Below the pieces are notes generated by a model that worked only from the letters and a program-made list of their open reading frames with translations, was not told the DNA's origin and ran no database searches. The position numbers and the translations under genes are program-made. Shown piece after piece: positions 29,714 through 39,466 of a DNA stretch of 64,000 bases; the first letter of the stretch is position 1; every line of letters begins with the position of its first letter. This DNA is from Jeotgalicoccus nanhaiensis (GTDB lineage: Bacteria > Bacillota > Bacilli > Staphylococcales > Salinicoccaceae), in contig SPPL01000001.1 of assembly GCA_004570955.1 (NCBI GenBank), positions 248,001 to 312,000 of the forward strand. The letters run 5' to 3'.

Positions 29714-29911
29714 CGAGAACCCTGCTTTTCTTTTAAAAAAGTTACTTAAACACAAAAATAGCAAAACTGGTTTACTTTTTACACAAACAAGGTTATTTTT
29801 GTAATTAAATGTATGTACATATTTTGTATAAACTATATATTTAGTCGTTAGAACGAGGTATATTTAAATTTTGAGGTCATATAAATAGGTTTAGATTATT
29901 TTTTTAAATTT
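29714..29911. other. AT-rich spacer between the NERD gene and the right repeat array
   Basis: About 200 bases of strongly AT-rich sequence with no recognisable gene. It probably holds the NERD-gene promoter on the minus strand, but no convincing box pair was identified. Confidence 0.4.
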
Positions 29912-30239
29912 GGATTGATATGAAATTTGGTCATGCCAATCCAAAAGGTTCCGGATACATATGAAACCCAATCATACAAACCCCAGCACCGTCGGATACA
30001 CATGACAACCGTTCATACAAACCCCAGTGCCGACGGATACACATGACAACCGTTCATACAAACCCCAGCGCCCGCGGATACACATGACAGCCATTCATAC
30101 CAATCCCAGCGTCCGCGGATACACATGACACCCAATCATGCCAATCCCAGCGCCCGCGGATACTTATGAAACCAATTCATGCCAATCCCAGCGCCCGCGG
30201 ATACATATGATACCCAATCATGCCGACCCGCCCTAGCAA
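29912..30239. repeat. 41-bp tandem repeat array, right arm (8 units)
   Basis: Units of exactly 41 bp begin at 29912 (degenerate), 29953, 29994, 30035, 30076, 30117, 30158 and 30199, in the same orientation and with the same consensus as the left arm. The unit at 30158 (TTATGAAACCAATTCATGCC) closely matches the last unit of the left arm at 28634. The array ends near the clpB terminator. Confidence 0.9.
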
Positions 30240-30265
30240 TCAGCGCCATCCACCCCCAAAAACAA

Positions 30266-30302
30266 CAAAAAACCTCCTGAAATCAAAGTTTCAGGAGGTT
30301 TT
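30266..30302 (-). terminator. Terminator of clpB
   Basis: AAAACCTCCTGAAA and TTTCAGGAGGTTTT form a perfect 14-bp stem, with a T run on the minus strand. Confidence 0.9.
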
Positions 30303-30310
30303 CATCTTAC

Positions 30311-32899
30311 TTACTCAATATCGAATACTAATTCATCGTTTATATAGTCTGCTTTAATATGCAGTCCTTCTGTCATATCGGCTGCAATGAGTTTTCTTGC
30401 GAGCGGTGTTTCGATATGTTTTTGAATAAACCGTTTCAGCGGACGTGCGCCAAACTGCGGTTCATAGGCGCTTTTAGCTACCCAATTTTTAACGCTTTCA
30501 GTTACTTCTAGAGACATGTGCTGTGCAGCAAGCCGTCTGTTTAAGTCTGCAATTAGACGGTCGACAATTGCGCCCATATTTTTCTGAGTTAGTGGACTGA
30601 ACATAACAATGTCATCCATCCGGTTTATAATTTCAGGTTTAAAGTACTGATGCACTTCACTCATGACGATATCTTTCGTTTCATCGCTCAGTTCACCGTC
30701 GACAACTACTGTATCGAGCAGGTGCTGTGACCCGATATTCGATGTCATGATAATGATTGTGTTTTTAAAGTTGACGCTGCGGCCTTTGGAGTCAGTCAGA
30801 CGGCCTTCATCAAGGAGCTGAAGCAGAATATTAAATACATCGGAGTGCGCTTTTTCCACTTCGTCCAGCAGAATAACTGAATACGGCTGGCGGCGGATTG
30901 CTTCTGTTAATTGACCGCCTTCTTCGTGGCCGACATATCCCGGCGGTGCCCCGATCAGTCTTGAAACCGAATGTTTCTCCATATACTCACTCATATCAAT
31001 ACGGATCATATGTTTTTCCGAGTCGAACATCGTTGCAGCGAGTGCTTTCGCAAGTTCCGTTTTCCCGACACCTGTCGGTCCTAAGAACAGGAAACTCCCG
31101 ATTGGTCTGTCCGGATCTTTAATACCCGCACGAGCTCTGATAACAGCATCGGCAACGAGATCAACCGCTTCGTCCTGGCCGACCACACGCTCGTGAAGTA
31201 TATCCGATAATTTAAGCAGCTTATCTTTTTCTGTTTCGACGAGTTTCGTTACCGGGATACCTGTCCACTGGCTGACGATAAATCCGATTTCCTCTTCGGT
31301 TACGACTTCTCTGATAATACGATCTTCATCGACTGAATTTTCCATTTCTGTTTCGTATTCAGCGAGTTCTTTTTCAAGCTGCGGCAGTTTGCCGTGGCGG
31401 AGTTCCGCTGCACGTTCCAGCTCATAGTTATTCTCCGCTTCTTCCAGTTCCTGACGTACTTTATCGACTTCGGCACGTTTGTCATTCACTCTGCCGATTT
31501 GTTCTTTTTCTTTCTCTACTTTATTCTGCAGTGCTGTCTGCTCTTCTTTAATATCGCTGAGTTCTGTCTGCAGTTCTGCCAGACGATTGGCTGATACTGT
31601 ATCTTTCTCGCCTTTTAAAGCCTGTTCTTCAATTTCGAGCTGCATTACGCGGCGGTTAATCTGATCTAGTTCAGTCGGATTAGAGCCCATCTCAGTGCGG
31701 ATTGTCGCACTTGCCTGGTCCATGAGATCGATTGCCTTATCCGGTAAAAAACGGTCGGTAATATAACGGTCGGATAATTCTGCCGCCGCAACAAGCGCAC
31801 GGTCGGTAATTCTTACACCGTGGTGCACTTCATAGCGTTCTTTCAGTCCGCGGAGAATTGAAATCGTATCTTCGACATCCGGTTCAGGCACCTGAACTTT
31901 CTGGAAACGTCTCTCAAGAGCCGAATCTTTTTCAATATATTCACGGTATTCATTAATCGTCGTCGCACCGATACAGTGCAGCTCTCCTCTTGCGAGCATC
32001 GGTTTCAGCATATTCCCGGCATCCATCGCGCCGTCTGTTTTACCGGCACCGACGAGCATGTGTATTTCATCGATAAAGAGAATAATTCTGCCGTCGGATT
32101 CTTTAACTTCTTTTAATACTGCTTTTAATCTTTCTTCAAATTCACCGCGGTATTTCGCTCCCGCTACAAGTGATGTTAAATCGAGTTCAAATACTGTTTT
32201 GTCGAGCAGGCTTTCTGGCACATCTTTACGCACTATGCGCTGAGCAAGTCCTTCGACGATTGCTGTTTTACCAACACCCGGTTCACCGATTAAAACCGGG
32301 TTATTCTTGCGTTTACGACTCAGTATGCGAATCGTATCGCGGATTTCCTCATCCCGGCCGATTACCGGGTCTACATTGCCGTTTCTCACCTCTTCGACAA
32401 GGTCGCGCCCGTATTTTTCAAGTACTTCATATTGGTTTTCCGGATTTTGTGTTGTCACATGATTTCCCCCTCTGATTTTCTTAATGATTTCTGTAATAAT
32501 GTCCGCTTTATTTCCAACTGCTTCTTTTAATATATTATCTTCTTCAAGAGCTGCTAAAAGCAGGTGCTCCTGGGAGATAAACGAATCTTCCATGGCAGTC
32601 ATCTGTTTTTCCGCACTGTTGTACAGCCGAGAAAAACCGCTAGACATATAGACACCGTATTCAACGCTGTCTCCGGTTACTGCATTATAAGTTTTTAATT
32701 TCCTGTCGTATTCTTTAATAATATCTGCTGTATTAATGTTTGCACGTTCCAGTATATCTGCACTCATGCTTTCATCTGCTGTCAGCATAGCTTTTAATAC
32801 TGCTTCCAGTTCAATGGACTGCAGCTTAAGCTCAACTGAATACTGCTGTGCACGTTCGATAATGTTTTGCACTTTTAAAGTCATTTTATTAATATCCAA
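30311..32899 (-). CDS. clpB: Protein disaggregase ClpB
   Basis: An 862-residue Hsp100 AAA+ chaperone that works with DnaK to rescue aggregated proteins. In order: N-terminal Clp repeat domain (1-145), first AAA+ module with Walker A GEPGVGKT (205-212), a long coiled-coil middle domain (about 400-525, Glu/Lys/Gln rich), and a second AAA+ module with GPTGVGKT near residue 600. There is no ClpP-binding IGF loop, consistent with ClpB rather than ClpC. It starts at TTG 32897-32899 behind GAGGTGA. A perfect CtsR operator and a sigma-A promoter lie upstream, so it is heat-shock regulated. Confidence 0.97.
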   Translation of the reverse strand: MDINKMTLKVQNIIERAQQYSVELKLQSIELEAVLKAMLTADESMSADILERANINTADIIKEYDRKLKTYNAVTGDSVEYGVYMSSGFSRLYNSAEKQMTAMEDSFISQEHLLLAALEEDNILKEAVGNKADIITEIIKKIRGGNHVTTQNPENQYEVLEKYGRDLVEEVRNGNVDPVIGRDEEIRDTIRILSRKRKNNPVLIGEPGVGKTAIVEGLAQRIVRKDVPESLLDKTVFELDLTSLVAGAKYRGEFEERLKAVLKEVKESDGRIILFIDEIHMLVGAGKTDGAMDAGNMLKPMLARGELHCIGATTINEYREYIEKDSALERRFQKVQVPEPDVEDTISILRGLKERYEVHHGVRITDRALVAAAELSDRYITDRFLPDKAIDLMDQASATIRTEMGSNPTELDQINRRVMQLEIEEQALKGEKDTVSANRLAELQTELSDIKEEQTALQNKVEKEKEQIGRVNDKRAEVDKVRQELEEAENNYELERAAELRHGKLPQLEKELAEYETEMENSVDEDRIIREVVTEEEIGFIVSQWTGIPVTKLVETEKDKLLKLSDILHERVVGQDEAVDLVADAVIRARAGIKDPDRPIGSFLFLGPTGVGKTELAKALAATMFDSEKHMIRIDMSEYMEKHSVSRLIGAPPGYVGHEEGGQLTEAIRRQPYSVILLDEVEKAHSDVFNILLQLLDEGRLTDSKGRSVNFKNTIIIMTSNIGSQHLLDTVVVDGELSDETKDIVMSEVHQYFKPEIINRMDDIVMFSPLTQKNMGAIVDRLIADLNRRLAAQHMSLEVTESVKNWVAKSAYEPQFGARPLKRFIQKHIETPLARKLIAADMTEGLHIKADYINDELVFDIE

Positions 32900-32939
32900 T
32901 TTACTTCACCTCAGCTAAGTAAAATTAAGGTCATATATG

Positions 32940-32992
32940 TTTGACCTTTTTTGACCATAATTTAATTATACTCTTTTTCTTCTTTAAATCAA
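32940..32992 (-). promoter_or_regulatory. clpB promoter with CtsR operator
   Basis: On the minus strand TTGATT (32987-32992) and TATAAT (32965-32970) with 16-bp spacing are followed by GGTCAAAAAAGGTCAAA (32940-32956), a full match to the CtsR heptamer repeat RGTCAAANANRGTCAAA, covering the expected transcription start. Confidence 0.93.
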
Positions 32993-33061
32993 GTAATTAA
33001 TAGCAATATTGAGGAATTTATCATATATTTATTGATGGGTATTTAAGGAGGAATTTTAAAG

Positions 33062-33886
33062 TTGGATATTATCACTACTATTAAATATGTATTTTTAGGT
33101 TTGCTGCAGGGGCTTACTGAACCGATTCCAGTTTCATCGAGCGGACACCTGGTCATTGCACGTGAACTGTTCGGCATAGAAGCGACTGGTCTTTCGTTCG
33201 AAATATTTTTGAATACAGCTTCGCTGATTGCAATACTCGTTGTTTACCGAAAAGATATTATCAGTATTCTTCAAAATTTATGGAGATTTGTTTTTAAGGG
33301 TGCAAGAGATAACGACGCAGTGACCGATTTTAAATATACAATTTGTCTTATTATTGCTACGATTCCGGTCGGCGTTGCGGGTCTGTTATTAAAAGATGTA
33401 ATCGGCGACAATATTTCTGTTGGTTTCGTCGGCGTTATGCTGTTATTTACCGGTCTTGCGCTCTGGTTTATTAAAAATAAACGCGGAGAAAAACGCGACG
33501 GTGACATCACTGTTAAAGACTCAATTATCGTGGGTCTCTCACAATGTATTGCTTTGACACCCGGGATCAGCCGCAGCGGAGCGACCCTTGTCGGTTCTAT
33601 TGCAGTCGGCTTAAGTCAGAAGAATGCACTGCGTTTTGTATTCCTTTTATATATTCCAGTTTCTCTCGGTACAGCTTTGCTTTCTGTCGGTGACATAGTA
33701 AACGATCCGAATATGAATACTTTATGGCTTGCCTACCTGCTCGCCTTTATCGTAACGGTTATCGCAACATACTTTGCAGTTAAGTGGCTGCAGAATGTTA
33801 TGGAAAACGGCAATTTGATTTATTTTGCTTATTATTGTTTTGTACTCGGCGCATTTTCAATCCTGTATCAGTTAATATGGGCATAA
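33062..33886 (+). CDS. uppP: Undecaprenyl-diphosphatase UppP (BacA)
   Basis: A 274-residue membrane phosphatase that recycles undecaprenyl pyrophosphate for cell-wall synthesis; it gives bacitracin tolerance when abundant. Signature motifs LQGLTEPIPVSSSGHL (about 15-30) and PGISRSGAT (about 163-171) carry the catalytic residues. Around seven or eight hydrophobic helices are visible. Start TTG at 33062 follows GGAGG. Monocistronic. Confidence 0.95.
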   Translation: MDIITTIKYVFLGLLQGLTEPIPVSSSGHLVIARELFGIEATGLSFEIFLNTASLIAILVVYRKDIISILQNLWRFVFKGARDNDAVTDFKYTICLIIATIPVGVAGLLLKDVIGDNISVGFVGVMLLFTGLALWFIKNKRGEKRDGDITVKDSIIVGLSQCIALTPGISRSGATLVGSIAVGLSQKNALRFVFLLYIPVSLGTALLSVGDIVNDPNMNTLWLAYLLAFIVTVIATYFAVKWLQNVMENGNLIYFAYYCFVLGAFSILYQLIWA

Positions 33887-33925
33887 AAAAGACCGCGAAG
33901 AATATCTTCGCGGTCTTTCCTTTTG
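33886..33925. terminator. Bidirectional terminator uppP/MIP18 gene
   Basis: Perfect stem AAAGACCGCGAAGA / TCTTCGCGGTCTTT around a three-base loop, with A run before and T-rich tail after. Confidence 0.9.
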
Positions 33926-33934
33926 TAAATAGAT

Positions 33935-34243
33935 TTAGCTGACGCCAAGTGCGATTTTTGCATAGCGTGTCATTTTGTCCTTATCCCATGGCGGGTTCCA
34001 GACGATTGCTATCTGCACATCTTTGACTTCAGGCAGTTCGAGCAGCGAGTGTTCTACCTGTCCCATAATTTGCGGTCCCATCGGGCAGCCCATTGAAGTT
34101 AAAGTCATTTCCACACCTGCGTTACCTTCGTCATCAAGGTTTACACCATAAACTAAACCAAGGTTCACTATATCTATACCAAGTTCGGGGTCAATAACAT
34201 TCTCTAACGCACCGTACATGCTTTCTTCCATTGCTTTATCCAA
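33935..34243 (-). CDS. MIP18/DUF59 family protein (SufT/PaaD-like)
   Basis: A 102-residue protein of the MIP18 family, linked to iron-sulfur cluster assembly or maturation (SufT in staphylococci). Conserved elements: VIDPELGIDIVNLGLVYG, and the SMGCPMGP segment with the family cysteine, then VWNPPWDKDKM. GTG at 34252 abuts AAGGAG; TTG at 34241-34243 has 8-base spacing and gives MDKAMEESM, so it was chosen. Stands alone here, away from the suf operon. Confidence 0.85.
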   Translation of the reverse strand: MDKAMEESMYGALENVIDPELGIDIVNLGLVYGVNLDDEGNAGVEMTLTSMGCPMGPQIMGQVEHSLLELPEVKDVQIAIVWNPPWDKDKMTRYAKIALGVS

Positions 34244-34366
34244 ACTTATCACTCCTTACTGTAGTGTATGTACCATAACTATAACAAAAATTATACATTC
34301 AATAAATATAAATGCTATTATTAAGAAGAAACATTTTAATTAAACACATACAAAAGGGAGATTTAT

Positions 34367-35188
34367 ATGGACAAGCATTTAATCTGTTTAGATTTAGACG
34401 GCACTTTGCTGACGGATGAAAAGACAATTACTCCGTTCACAAAAGAAGTGCTTACAACACTTAAGCAACAAGGGCACGAACTGATGATCTCTACCGGGCG
34501 TCCCTACCGGGCAAGTGTTCCATACTATAAAGAATTAAAAATGACGACTCCTGTCGTTAACTTTAACGGTGCATTTGTTCACCATCCGACCGATTTCAAT
34601 TTCAAGATAAAACATGAAACTCTCGATCTTGATGTTACTAAAGAAATTGCAAAAAAAGTACCGGAACTCAATATAAAAAATATTGTTGCCGAAGTTAAGG
34701 ATAATATATATATACACTATCACGACAGCGTACTGTTTGATGCTTTTAAAATGGGCGATCCTAAAATCAGCGTCGGCAATTTATACGAAACTGTAAATGA
34801 AGATGTCACAAGTATTCTCGTACAGGCTGAAGAATCTGAAATGCCTCACATACGGCAAACGCTTGATGAACTGTTTGCGGAAGTTATCGAACAGCGCCGC
34901 TGGGGTGCACCTTATCCGGTCCTTGAAATCATTAAAAAAGGTATCAATAAAGCTGTCGGTGTCGACTACGCCAGAGAGTTTTTAAATATTCCGGCGAACC
35001 GCACTATCGCTTTCGGTGATGAGGATAACGATACTGAAATGCTTCAGTATGTTGAGCACGGTGTTGCTATGAAGAATGCCATCGACGACATTAAAGGAAT
35101 TGCAAACTACGTTACTGAAACAAACAACAACAATGACGGCATTGGTCATTTCCTGAATGACTTTTTTGACCTGCGCCTGAAATCTTAA
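34367..35188 (+). CDS. Cof-type HAD phosphatase
   Basis: A 273-residue HAD-superfamily hydrolase, Cof subfamily IIB. The catalytic motif DLDGT has the nucleophile D9 and acid D11; motif II is around MISTGRPY, and motif IV AFGDEDNDTEM lies near residue 220. These enzymes dephosphorylate sugar phosphates or nucleotides such as FMN; substrate unknown. The degV gene follows after 13 bp and is likely cotranscribed. Confidence 0.88.
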   Translation: MDKHLICLDLDGTLLTDEKTITPFTKEVLTTLKQQGHELMISTGRPYRASVPYYKELKMTTPVVNFNGAFVHHPTDFNFKIKHETLDLDVTKEIAKKVPELNIKNIVAEVKDNIYIHYHDSVLFDAFKMGDPKISVGNLYETVNEDVTSILVQAEESEMPHIRQTLDELFAEVIEQRRWGAPYPVLEIIKKGINKAVGVDYAREFLNIPANRTIAFGDEDNDTEMLQYVEHGVAMKNAIDDIKGIANYVTETNNNNDGIGHFLNDFFDLRLKS

Positions 35189-35201
35189 GGGGGAAATAGT
35201 T

Positions 35202-36044
35202 ATGAAACTTATAATCGACAGCTGTTCAGATCTGTCTCTCAGTAAAGCACAGGAACTTGATGCTGATGTTTTACCTTTAACGATACAGATTGAAGATAAA
35301 AGCTACCTCGATCAGCTTGAAATTACGAGTGAGGAAGTGATTCAGGCTATCAAAGACGGCAAGCGTCCGATGACCAGCCAGCCGAATCCGGATGCATTTG
35401 AAAAACTTTTCAAAAAATATACTGACCAGGGTGAAAGTGTTATTTACATCGGGTTTTCAAGCAATCTGTCAGGAACATTCCAAAGTGCTGTAATCGGCCG
35501 TGATCTAGTGCTTGAAGAAACACCTGACGCCGATATTACAGTTATCGACACGCAGTCTGCGAGCTATGGTGCAGGACTGATTGTCGAGCGGACAGCCGAA
35601 TATATTGCCGAGGGAGATGACAAGGAAACGATTATCTCGAAAGTGAAGTCGGACCTTGAATATATCAGACATCTGTTTACAGTTAACGATTTGAACTATT
35701 TAGCTGAAGGCGGCCGTTTATCTAAAGGCTCAGCCTTTCTCGGCGGATTGTTAAATATTAAGCCGCTGCTTCATATCGAAGATGGCAAACTGGTTCCTGT
35801 AGAAAAGCACCGCGGTATTAAAAAAGTATTCAAACGCATGGTCGAACTTGCAAATGAAGAAGGTGCTTCCGGCCATGGCCATATCGTTCATGCTGATGCA
35901 GAAAAATCTGCAAATGATTTAAAAAAGCAGCTGCTTGAAAAGACCTGTCTTCAAACAATTGATATTTCCAGTATTGGACCGACAATCAGTTCACATACAG
36001 GCGACGGCACCATCGCCCTTTTCTATTTTAAAGACGGTAAATAA
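35202..36044 (+). CDS. DegV family fatty-acid-binding protein
   Basis: A 280-residue protein of the DegV/FakB type. Conserved features: the N-terminal IIDSCSDLS, PMTSQPNPDAF (Ser contacting the carboxylate), and IGFSSNLSGTFQSA. FakB proteins present bound fatty acids to the kinase FakA so that exogenous fatty acids enter phospholipid synthesis; whether this member is a FakB is not certain. It follows GGGGG and is two bases upstream of the cdr start. Confidence 0.88.
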   Translation: MKLIIDSCSDLSLSKAQELDADVLPLTIQIEDKSYLDQLEITSEEVIQAIKDGKRPMTSQPNPDAFEKLFKKYTDQGESVIYIGFSSNLSGTFQSAVIGRDLVLEETPDADITVIDTQSASYGAGLIVERTAEYIAEGDDKETIISKVKSDLEYIRHLFTVNDLNYLAEGGRLSKGSAFLGGLLNIKPLLHIEDGKLVPVEKHRGIKKVFKRMVELANEEGASGHGHIVHADAEKSANDLKKQLLEKTCLQTIDISSIGPTISSHTGDGTIALFYFKDGK

Positions 36045-36045
36045 T

Positions 36046-37383
36046 ATGACTAGAGTTATAGTAGTTGGAGGTGTAGCAGGCGGTGCTACTGCTGCATCTC
36101 AACTCCGCCGTTTAAATCCCGATATAGAAATCGTTATTTACGAACGCTACCGGGACATCAGTTACGGTTCCTGCGGCATGCCGTATTATATCGGCGGCGA
36201 TGTTGAAAAATGGGACAGCCTTACGAATATGACACCTGAGAAATTTAGAGATAGAAATATTTTTGTGAAGACAGAACATGAAATCACCGCTGTAAATTCT
36301 AAAGAAAATACAGTTACTGTATACGATAAAAACAGCGATACAGAGTTTACCGATTCGTATGATTATCTAATTTTATCTCCTGGAGGCTCACCGAAAAAAC
36401 TGCCTGCAGTAAAAGATGCAGCACAGACATTTTCACTGCATAAACTGGCAGATCTAGATTATATCGTGGAGTTTATAGAAGAGAATAATATTAAAGAAGC
36501 TGTCCTTGTCGGTTCAGGATATATTGGACTCGAAGTTACCGAGAACTTAACGAAGCGGGGCATTAAGGTCACAATGCTTCAGCACGATGAACAGATTTAT
36601 AAAAATATCGAAGCGGATATGAACGGAGTGCTGTATGAAGCCATGACCGAACAAGGCGTCACGCTGAAACTGAATACGGAAATTGACTATGTTGATGGCG
36701 GTAAAGCAGTATTATCAAACGGTGAAAAAATCGATGCACCGCTTATTATTACAGGTGTCGGCATCACACCGAACACAAAGTTTTTAAACAGCTCGAACAT
36801 TACTTTAAAAGACGGTCTTATTCCTATTAATAAAAACGGACAGACGAATATCGATAATATATATGCGCTCGGCGATGCTGTGATGACTCACTTCCAGCAT
36901 GTACCCGAAAAAACAACCCAGTCCGCCCTGGCCTGGCCTGCTCACAGACTGGCCCATATTATTGCCAACCAGCTTGCTGGAGACCGTTCGATTACCCACG
37001 AAGGCCTGCTCGGCACAAACATTGTGAAGTTTTTCGATTACAATATTGCGACTTTCGGTTTATCGGAAAAAGATGTCGCTGAAATTCCTCACTTTACAGT
37101 CGATCAGAAACAGAAAAATAAATCCGGCTATATGAAGGATGCCTCACCGATTCATATACGAGTCTATGTCTCTAAAGACAGCGGACTTATACTAAGAGCT
37201 GCAGTCGTCGGGACAGAGGGTGTTGATAAACGTATCGATGTCTTATCGGCCCATACCCGTCTCGGCGGCACGGTATACGACTTAATTAATATCGAAATCG
37301 GATATTCACCGCCTTTCTCCAGTCCGAAAGATGTAATTAATATGATCGGTTATAAAGCGATTGAAAAAGCTGAAGACTTATAA
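36046..37383 (+). CDS. cdr: Coenzyme A disulfide reductase
   Basis: A 445-residue FAD/NAD(P)H oxidoreductase that keeps CoA in the thiol form, the main low-molecular-weight thiol system of staphylococci alongside bacillithiol. The FAD motif VVGGVAGGATAASQLR is at 6-21; the single active-site cysteine is C43 (SYGSCGMPYYIGG), at the same position as in S. aureus Cdr. The NADH motif VGSGYIGLEVTEN lies near residue 155. The longest frame starts inside degV; ATG 36046, just after the degV stop, is the family start, although its Shine-Dalgarno is weak. Confidence 0.93.
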   Translation: MTRVIVVGGVAGGATAASQLRRLNPDIEIVIYERYRDISYGSCGMPYYIGGDVEKWDSLTNMTPEKFRDRNIFVKTEHEITAVNSKENTVTVYDKNSDTEFTDSYDYLILSPGGSPKKLPAVKDAAQTFSLHKLADLDYIVEFIEENNIKEAVLVGSGYIGLEVTENLTKRGIKVTMLQHDEQIYKNIEADMNGVLYEAMTEQGVTLKLNTEIDYVDGGKAVLSNGEKIDAPLIITGVGITPNTKFLNSSNITLKDGLIPINKNGQTNIDNIYALGDAVMTHFQHVPEKTTQSALAWPAHRLAHIIANQLAGDRSITHEGLLGTNIVKFFDYNIATFGLSEKDVAEIPHFTVDQKQKNKSGYMKDASPIHIRVYVSKDSGLILRAAVVGTEGVDKRIDVLSAHTRLGGTVYDLINIEIGYSPPFSSPKDVINMIGYKAIEKAEDL

Positions 37384-37388
37384 ATATT

Positions 37389-37422
37389 AAAAGCCGCATT
37401 CCGTTGAAGGAGTGCGGCTTTA
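37389..37422. terminator. Bidirectional terminator cdr/amylase-like gene
   Basis: AAAGCCGCA(TTCC) gttgaa (GGAG)TGCGGCTTT, with flanking A and T runs, between convergent genes. Confidence 0.85.
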
Positions 37423-37429
37423 TTGTTAT

Positions 37430-38863
37430 TTATTTTTCTCTGTCTTTCATTCTTTTTGCTTTATTTTTTCTGCTGCGGCTCGCTGCCACCCAGACAAAGA
37501 CTGCAAATATACCAAAGATTAAAACTGCTGCGTATAAGTATCCATTGTTAAAGCCTGCTTCTTCAATTATCGAATACAGTTCTGTTTCTTCTCTGTCGAG
37601 CACAGTGATATATTCTCCATCATGCGGGCGAATCATATCTCCAATGAGCATACCGCTCAGTACTTTCCCTTCTTCTTCAGCTGTCTGCTCCATCGTATTA
37701 CTTTTTGTTTCAGCTGTATTATTTACATTCAGTATGTAGTCCACATCAGCTGTATAATATTTAACCAGATACTGCCCGTCTTCGTTTAATATCGTCTCAG
37801 TTTCTGATTCCGGAGCCAGCATAATTTCGTGATTCCTGTAAACTACAGCGATATTCTCAAGATACTCAATAACTTCCTTATCGCTTCTGAAATCCATTTG
37901 CGGATGCACTTCCGGATAGCTGCTGCCGTTAAAGGCAACTTCTGTGCCGTATGTCATCGCACTCGGTCCGCGGTAGGCGTATAAATAGTTCGCCAGCTGT
38001 TGTATTCTCGTACCCGGAAACATATTTTGTTCTGCAGCACTGTGCGTGAATCTTTCTGAGAACCAGTGGTCTGCCATAATCAGCTGTTCATCTTCCGGAA
38101 ATTCGGGAATTTCCTGATCAATGCCGCCGTATGTCTGTGCGAGATCAGCTCTGAATCCTTCTCTCGCTATAGTGTCAAACCCTTCAGCGGTTATTTCTTC
38201 AGTCGATAAAATCCCGTAAGTATCAATATTTTCAGGTAAAAATTCTTCAGCATTCAATCCATCCTGATTCACAAACATGCTGATACCGTCAACATCGTAA
38301 GTATCTGTAAATTCCTGAACCATTGCACGGTATGTTTCCTGGTTGCCGGCATCATTCAGGTCGATAATCTCCCGCCCAATATCTTCATAATATTCTTCCT
38401 GGATAGTATTAAATGCGGGAGTTTCCAGTGCTGTATAATCGTCTGTTGCCACAGCCGGCATATCGACAATGACTTTTAATTCAAGTTCATGAGCTTCGGC
38501 AAGCAGGTTTTCAAAACCTTCCGGACTGCCGTAGGCTTCAGAAATAGAGGCGTAATCTGTAACATCGTAGCCGAGATAATCATCTTCGGCACGTTCTGCC
38601 ACCGGCGACAGCATAATTGTATTAAAGCCCATATCCTTAATATACTCGAGATACGGAACGATGCCGTCAAAATCCCCGCCGAACGGATAATAAGGATCTC
38701 CGTCTTCTGTTACGCCAACGTCATTTGACGTATTATTATTTAAAAAGCGGTCGACAGTAATCATATAAATTCTGTCATATGTATTCTCTTCGGCTGATAC
38801 TGTATGACTGCTCATAAACAGCACTGCCAAAATCATGCTCACAAGCGCTAGTATTCTCTTCAT
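37430..38863 (-). CDS. Membrane-anchored amylase-fold protein, probably inactive
   Basis: A 477-residue surface protein: Sec signal peptide (1-24), GH13 alpha-amylase-like barrel (about 28-370), C-terminal beta domain, and an anchor helix (about 440-462) with a basic cytoplasmic tail. The start of the barrel is typical: DRIYMITVDRF, FGGDFDGIVPYLEYIKDMGF and YDVTDYASISEAYG. The GH13 catalytic motifs are not: region I reads D134-MPAVA instead of D-x-V-x-N-H, and region II reads G193-ISMFVNQ, with Phe197 where the nucleophile Asp is expected. No region IV NHD is seen. Likely a binding or structural protein rather than an active glycosidase. Confidence 0.75.
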   Translation of the reverse strand: MKRILALVSMILAVLFMSSHTVSAEENTYDRIYMITVDRFLNNNTSNDVGVTEDGDPYYPFGGDFDGIVPYLEYIKDMGFNTIMLSPVAERAEDDYLGYDVTDYASISEAYGSPEGFENLLAEAHELELKVIVDMPAVATDDYTALETPAFNTIQEEYYEDIGREIIDLNDAGNQETYRAMVQEFTDTYDVDGISMFVNQDGLNAEEFLPENIDTYGILSTEEITAEGFDTIAREGFRADLAQTYGGIDQEIPEFPEDEQLIMADHWFSERFTHSAAEQNMFPGTRIQQLANYLYAYRGPSAMTYGTEVAFNGSSYPEVHPQMDFRSDKEVIEYLENIAVVYRNHEIMLAPESETETILNEDGQYLVKYYTADVDYILNVNNTAETKSNTMEQTAEEEGKVLSGMLIGDMIRPHDGEYITVLDREETELYSIIEEAGFNNGYLYAAVLIFGIFAVFVWVAASRSRKNKAKRMKDREK

Positions 38864-38971
38864 AATTTTATCCTACCTTTTATTCGTATAGTAATCAGTA
38901 TACTAAATTTCAGTTCTTTAAGACTCCGTTTCACTAATTGTTCATAAATTTTATTTTAACACAGAACATAT

Positions 38972-39005
38972 AAAATACCGGCCCGTTAAAATTTAACAGG
39001 CCGGC
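38972..39005 (-). terminator. Terminator of yisL
   Basis: On the minus strand GCCGGCC(T)GTTAAA pairs with TTTAACGGGCCGGT around a short loop, followed by ATTTTA. Confidence 0.65.
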
Positions 39006-39025
39006 ATTAAGATTATTCATTTGTT

Positions 39026-39412
39026 TTAGAAGCTCAGCATACCTAGAGGCAGCATTGCACCCATAATAACTGTCGCAATAATAAGTACAAGACAAACAAT
39101 TAAAAGCCCGGTCGCTTTTCTGGAGTTTTTCTTCAGTCTTACAATTGCCATTTCCATAAATCCAACTGAAAGAATACCAAGCAGCGCTTTAATACCATAC
39201 TGCATGTGCGAACCTGCATTGCTGATGCCTTCCATATTACCGACGTAAACCATAATCCCGCTGAATAATACAAGCAGATAGAACACTCTCAGCACCATGT
39301 GCAGAATAAATGCCGGTTTGTTTTCAGCAGTATTATTCTTTTTGTACATAGCGTAAACAGCTATAAATAATATAAATGAAACAATAATAGCTGTCAGGTG
39401 TAAATGTAACAT
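39026..39412 (-). CDS. yisL: YisL family membrane protein (UPF0344)
   Basis: A 128-residue protein with four membrane helices (about 4-22, 36-56, 68-88, 101-123), the usual size and topology of UPF0344/YisL. It lies between the FAH-family enzyme and the amylase-like gene, close to cdr, as in other staphylococci. Function unknown. Starts behind GAGGGGGAA. Confidence 0.85.
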   Translation of the reverse strand: MLHLHLTAIIVSFILFIAVYAMYKKNNTAENKPAFILHMVLRVFYLLVLFSGIMVYVGNMEGISNAGSHMQYGIKALLGILSVGFMEMAIVRLKKNSRKATGLLIVCLVLIIATVIMGAMLPLGMLSF

Positions 39413-39466
39413 CGTCTGATTCCCCCTCTACATTAATGTTTCCTGTAGTAGTATATCATGGAATGT

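Noticed and set aside
28388-30239. CRISPR array
   Set aside because: The whole 41-bp unit is repeated; there are no unique spacers and no cas genes nearby.
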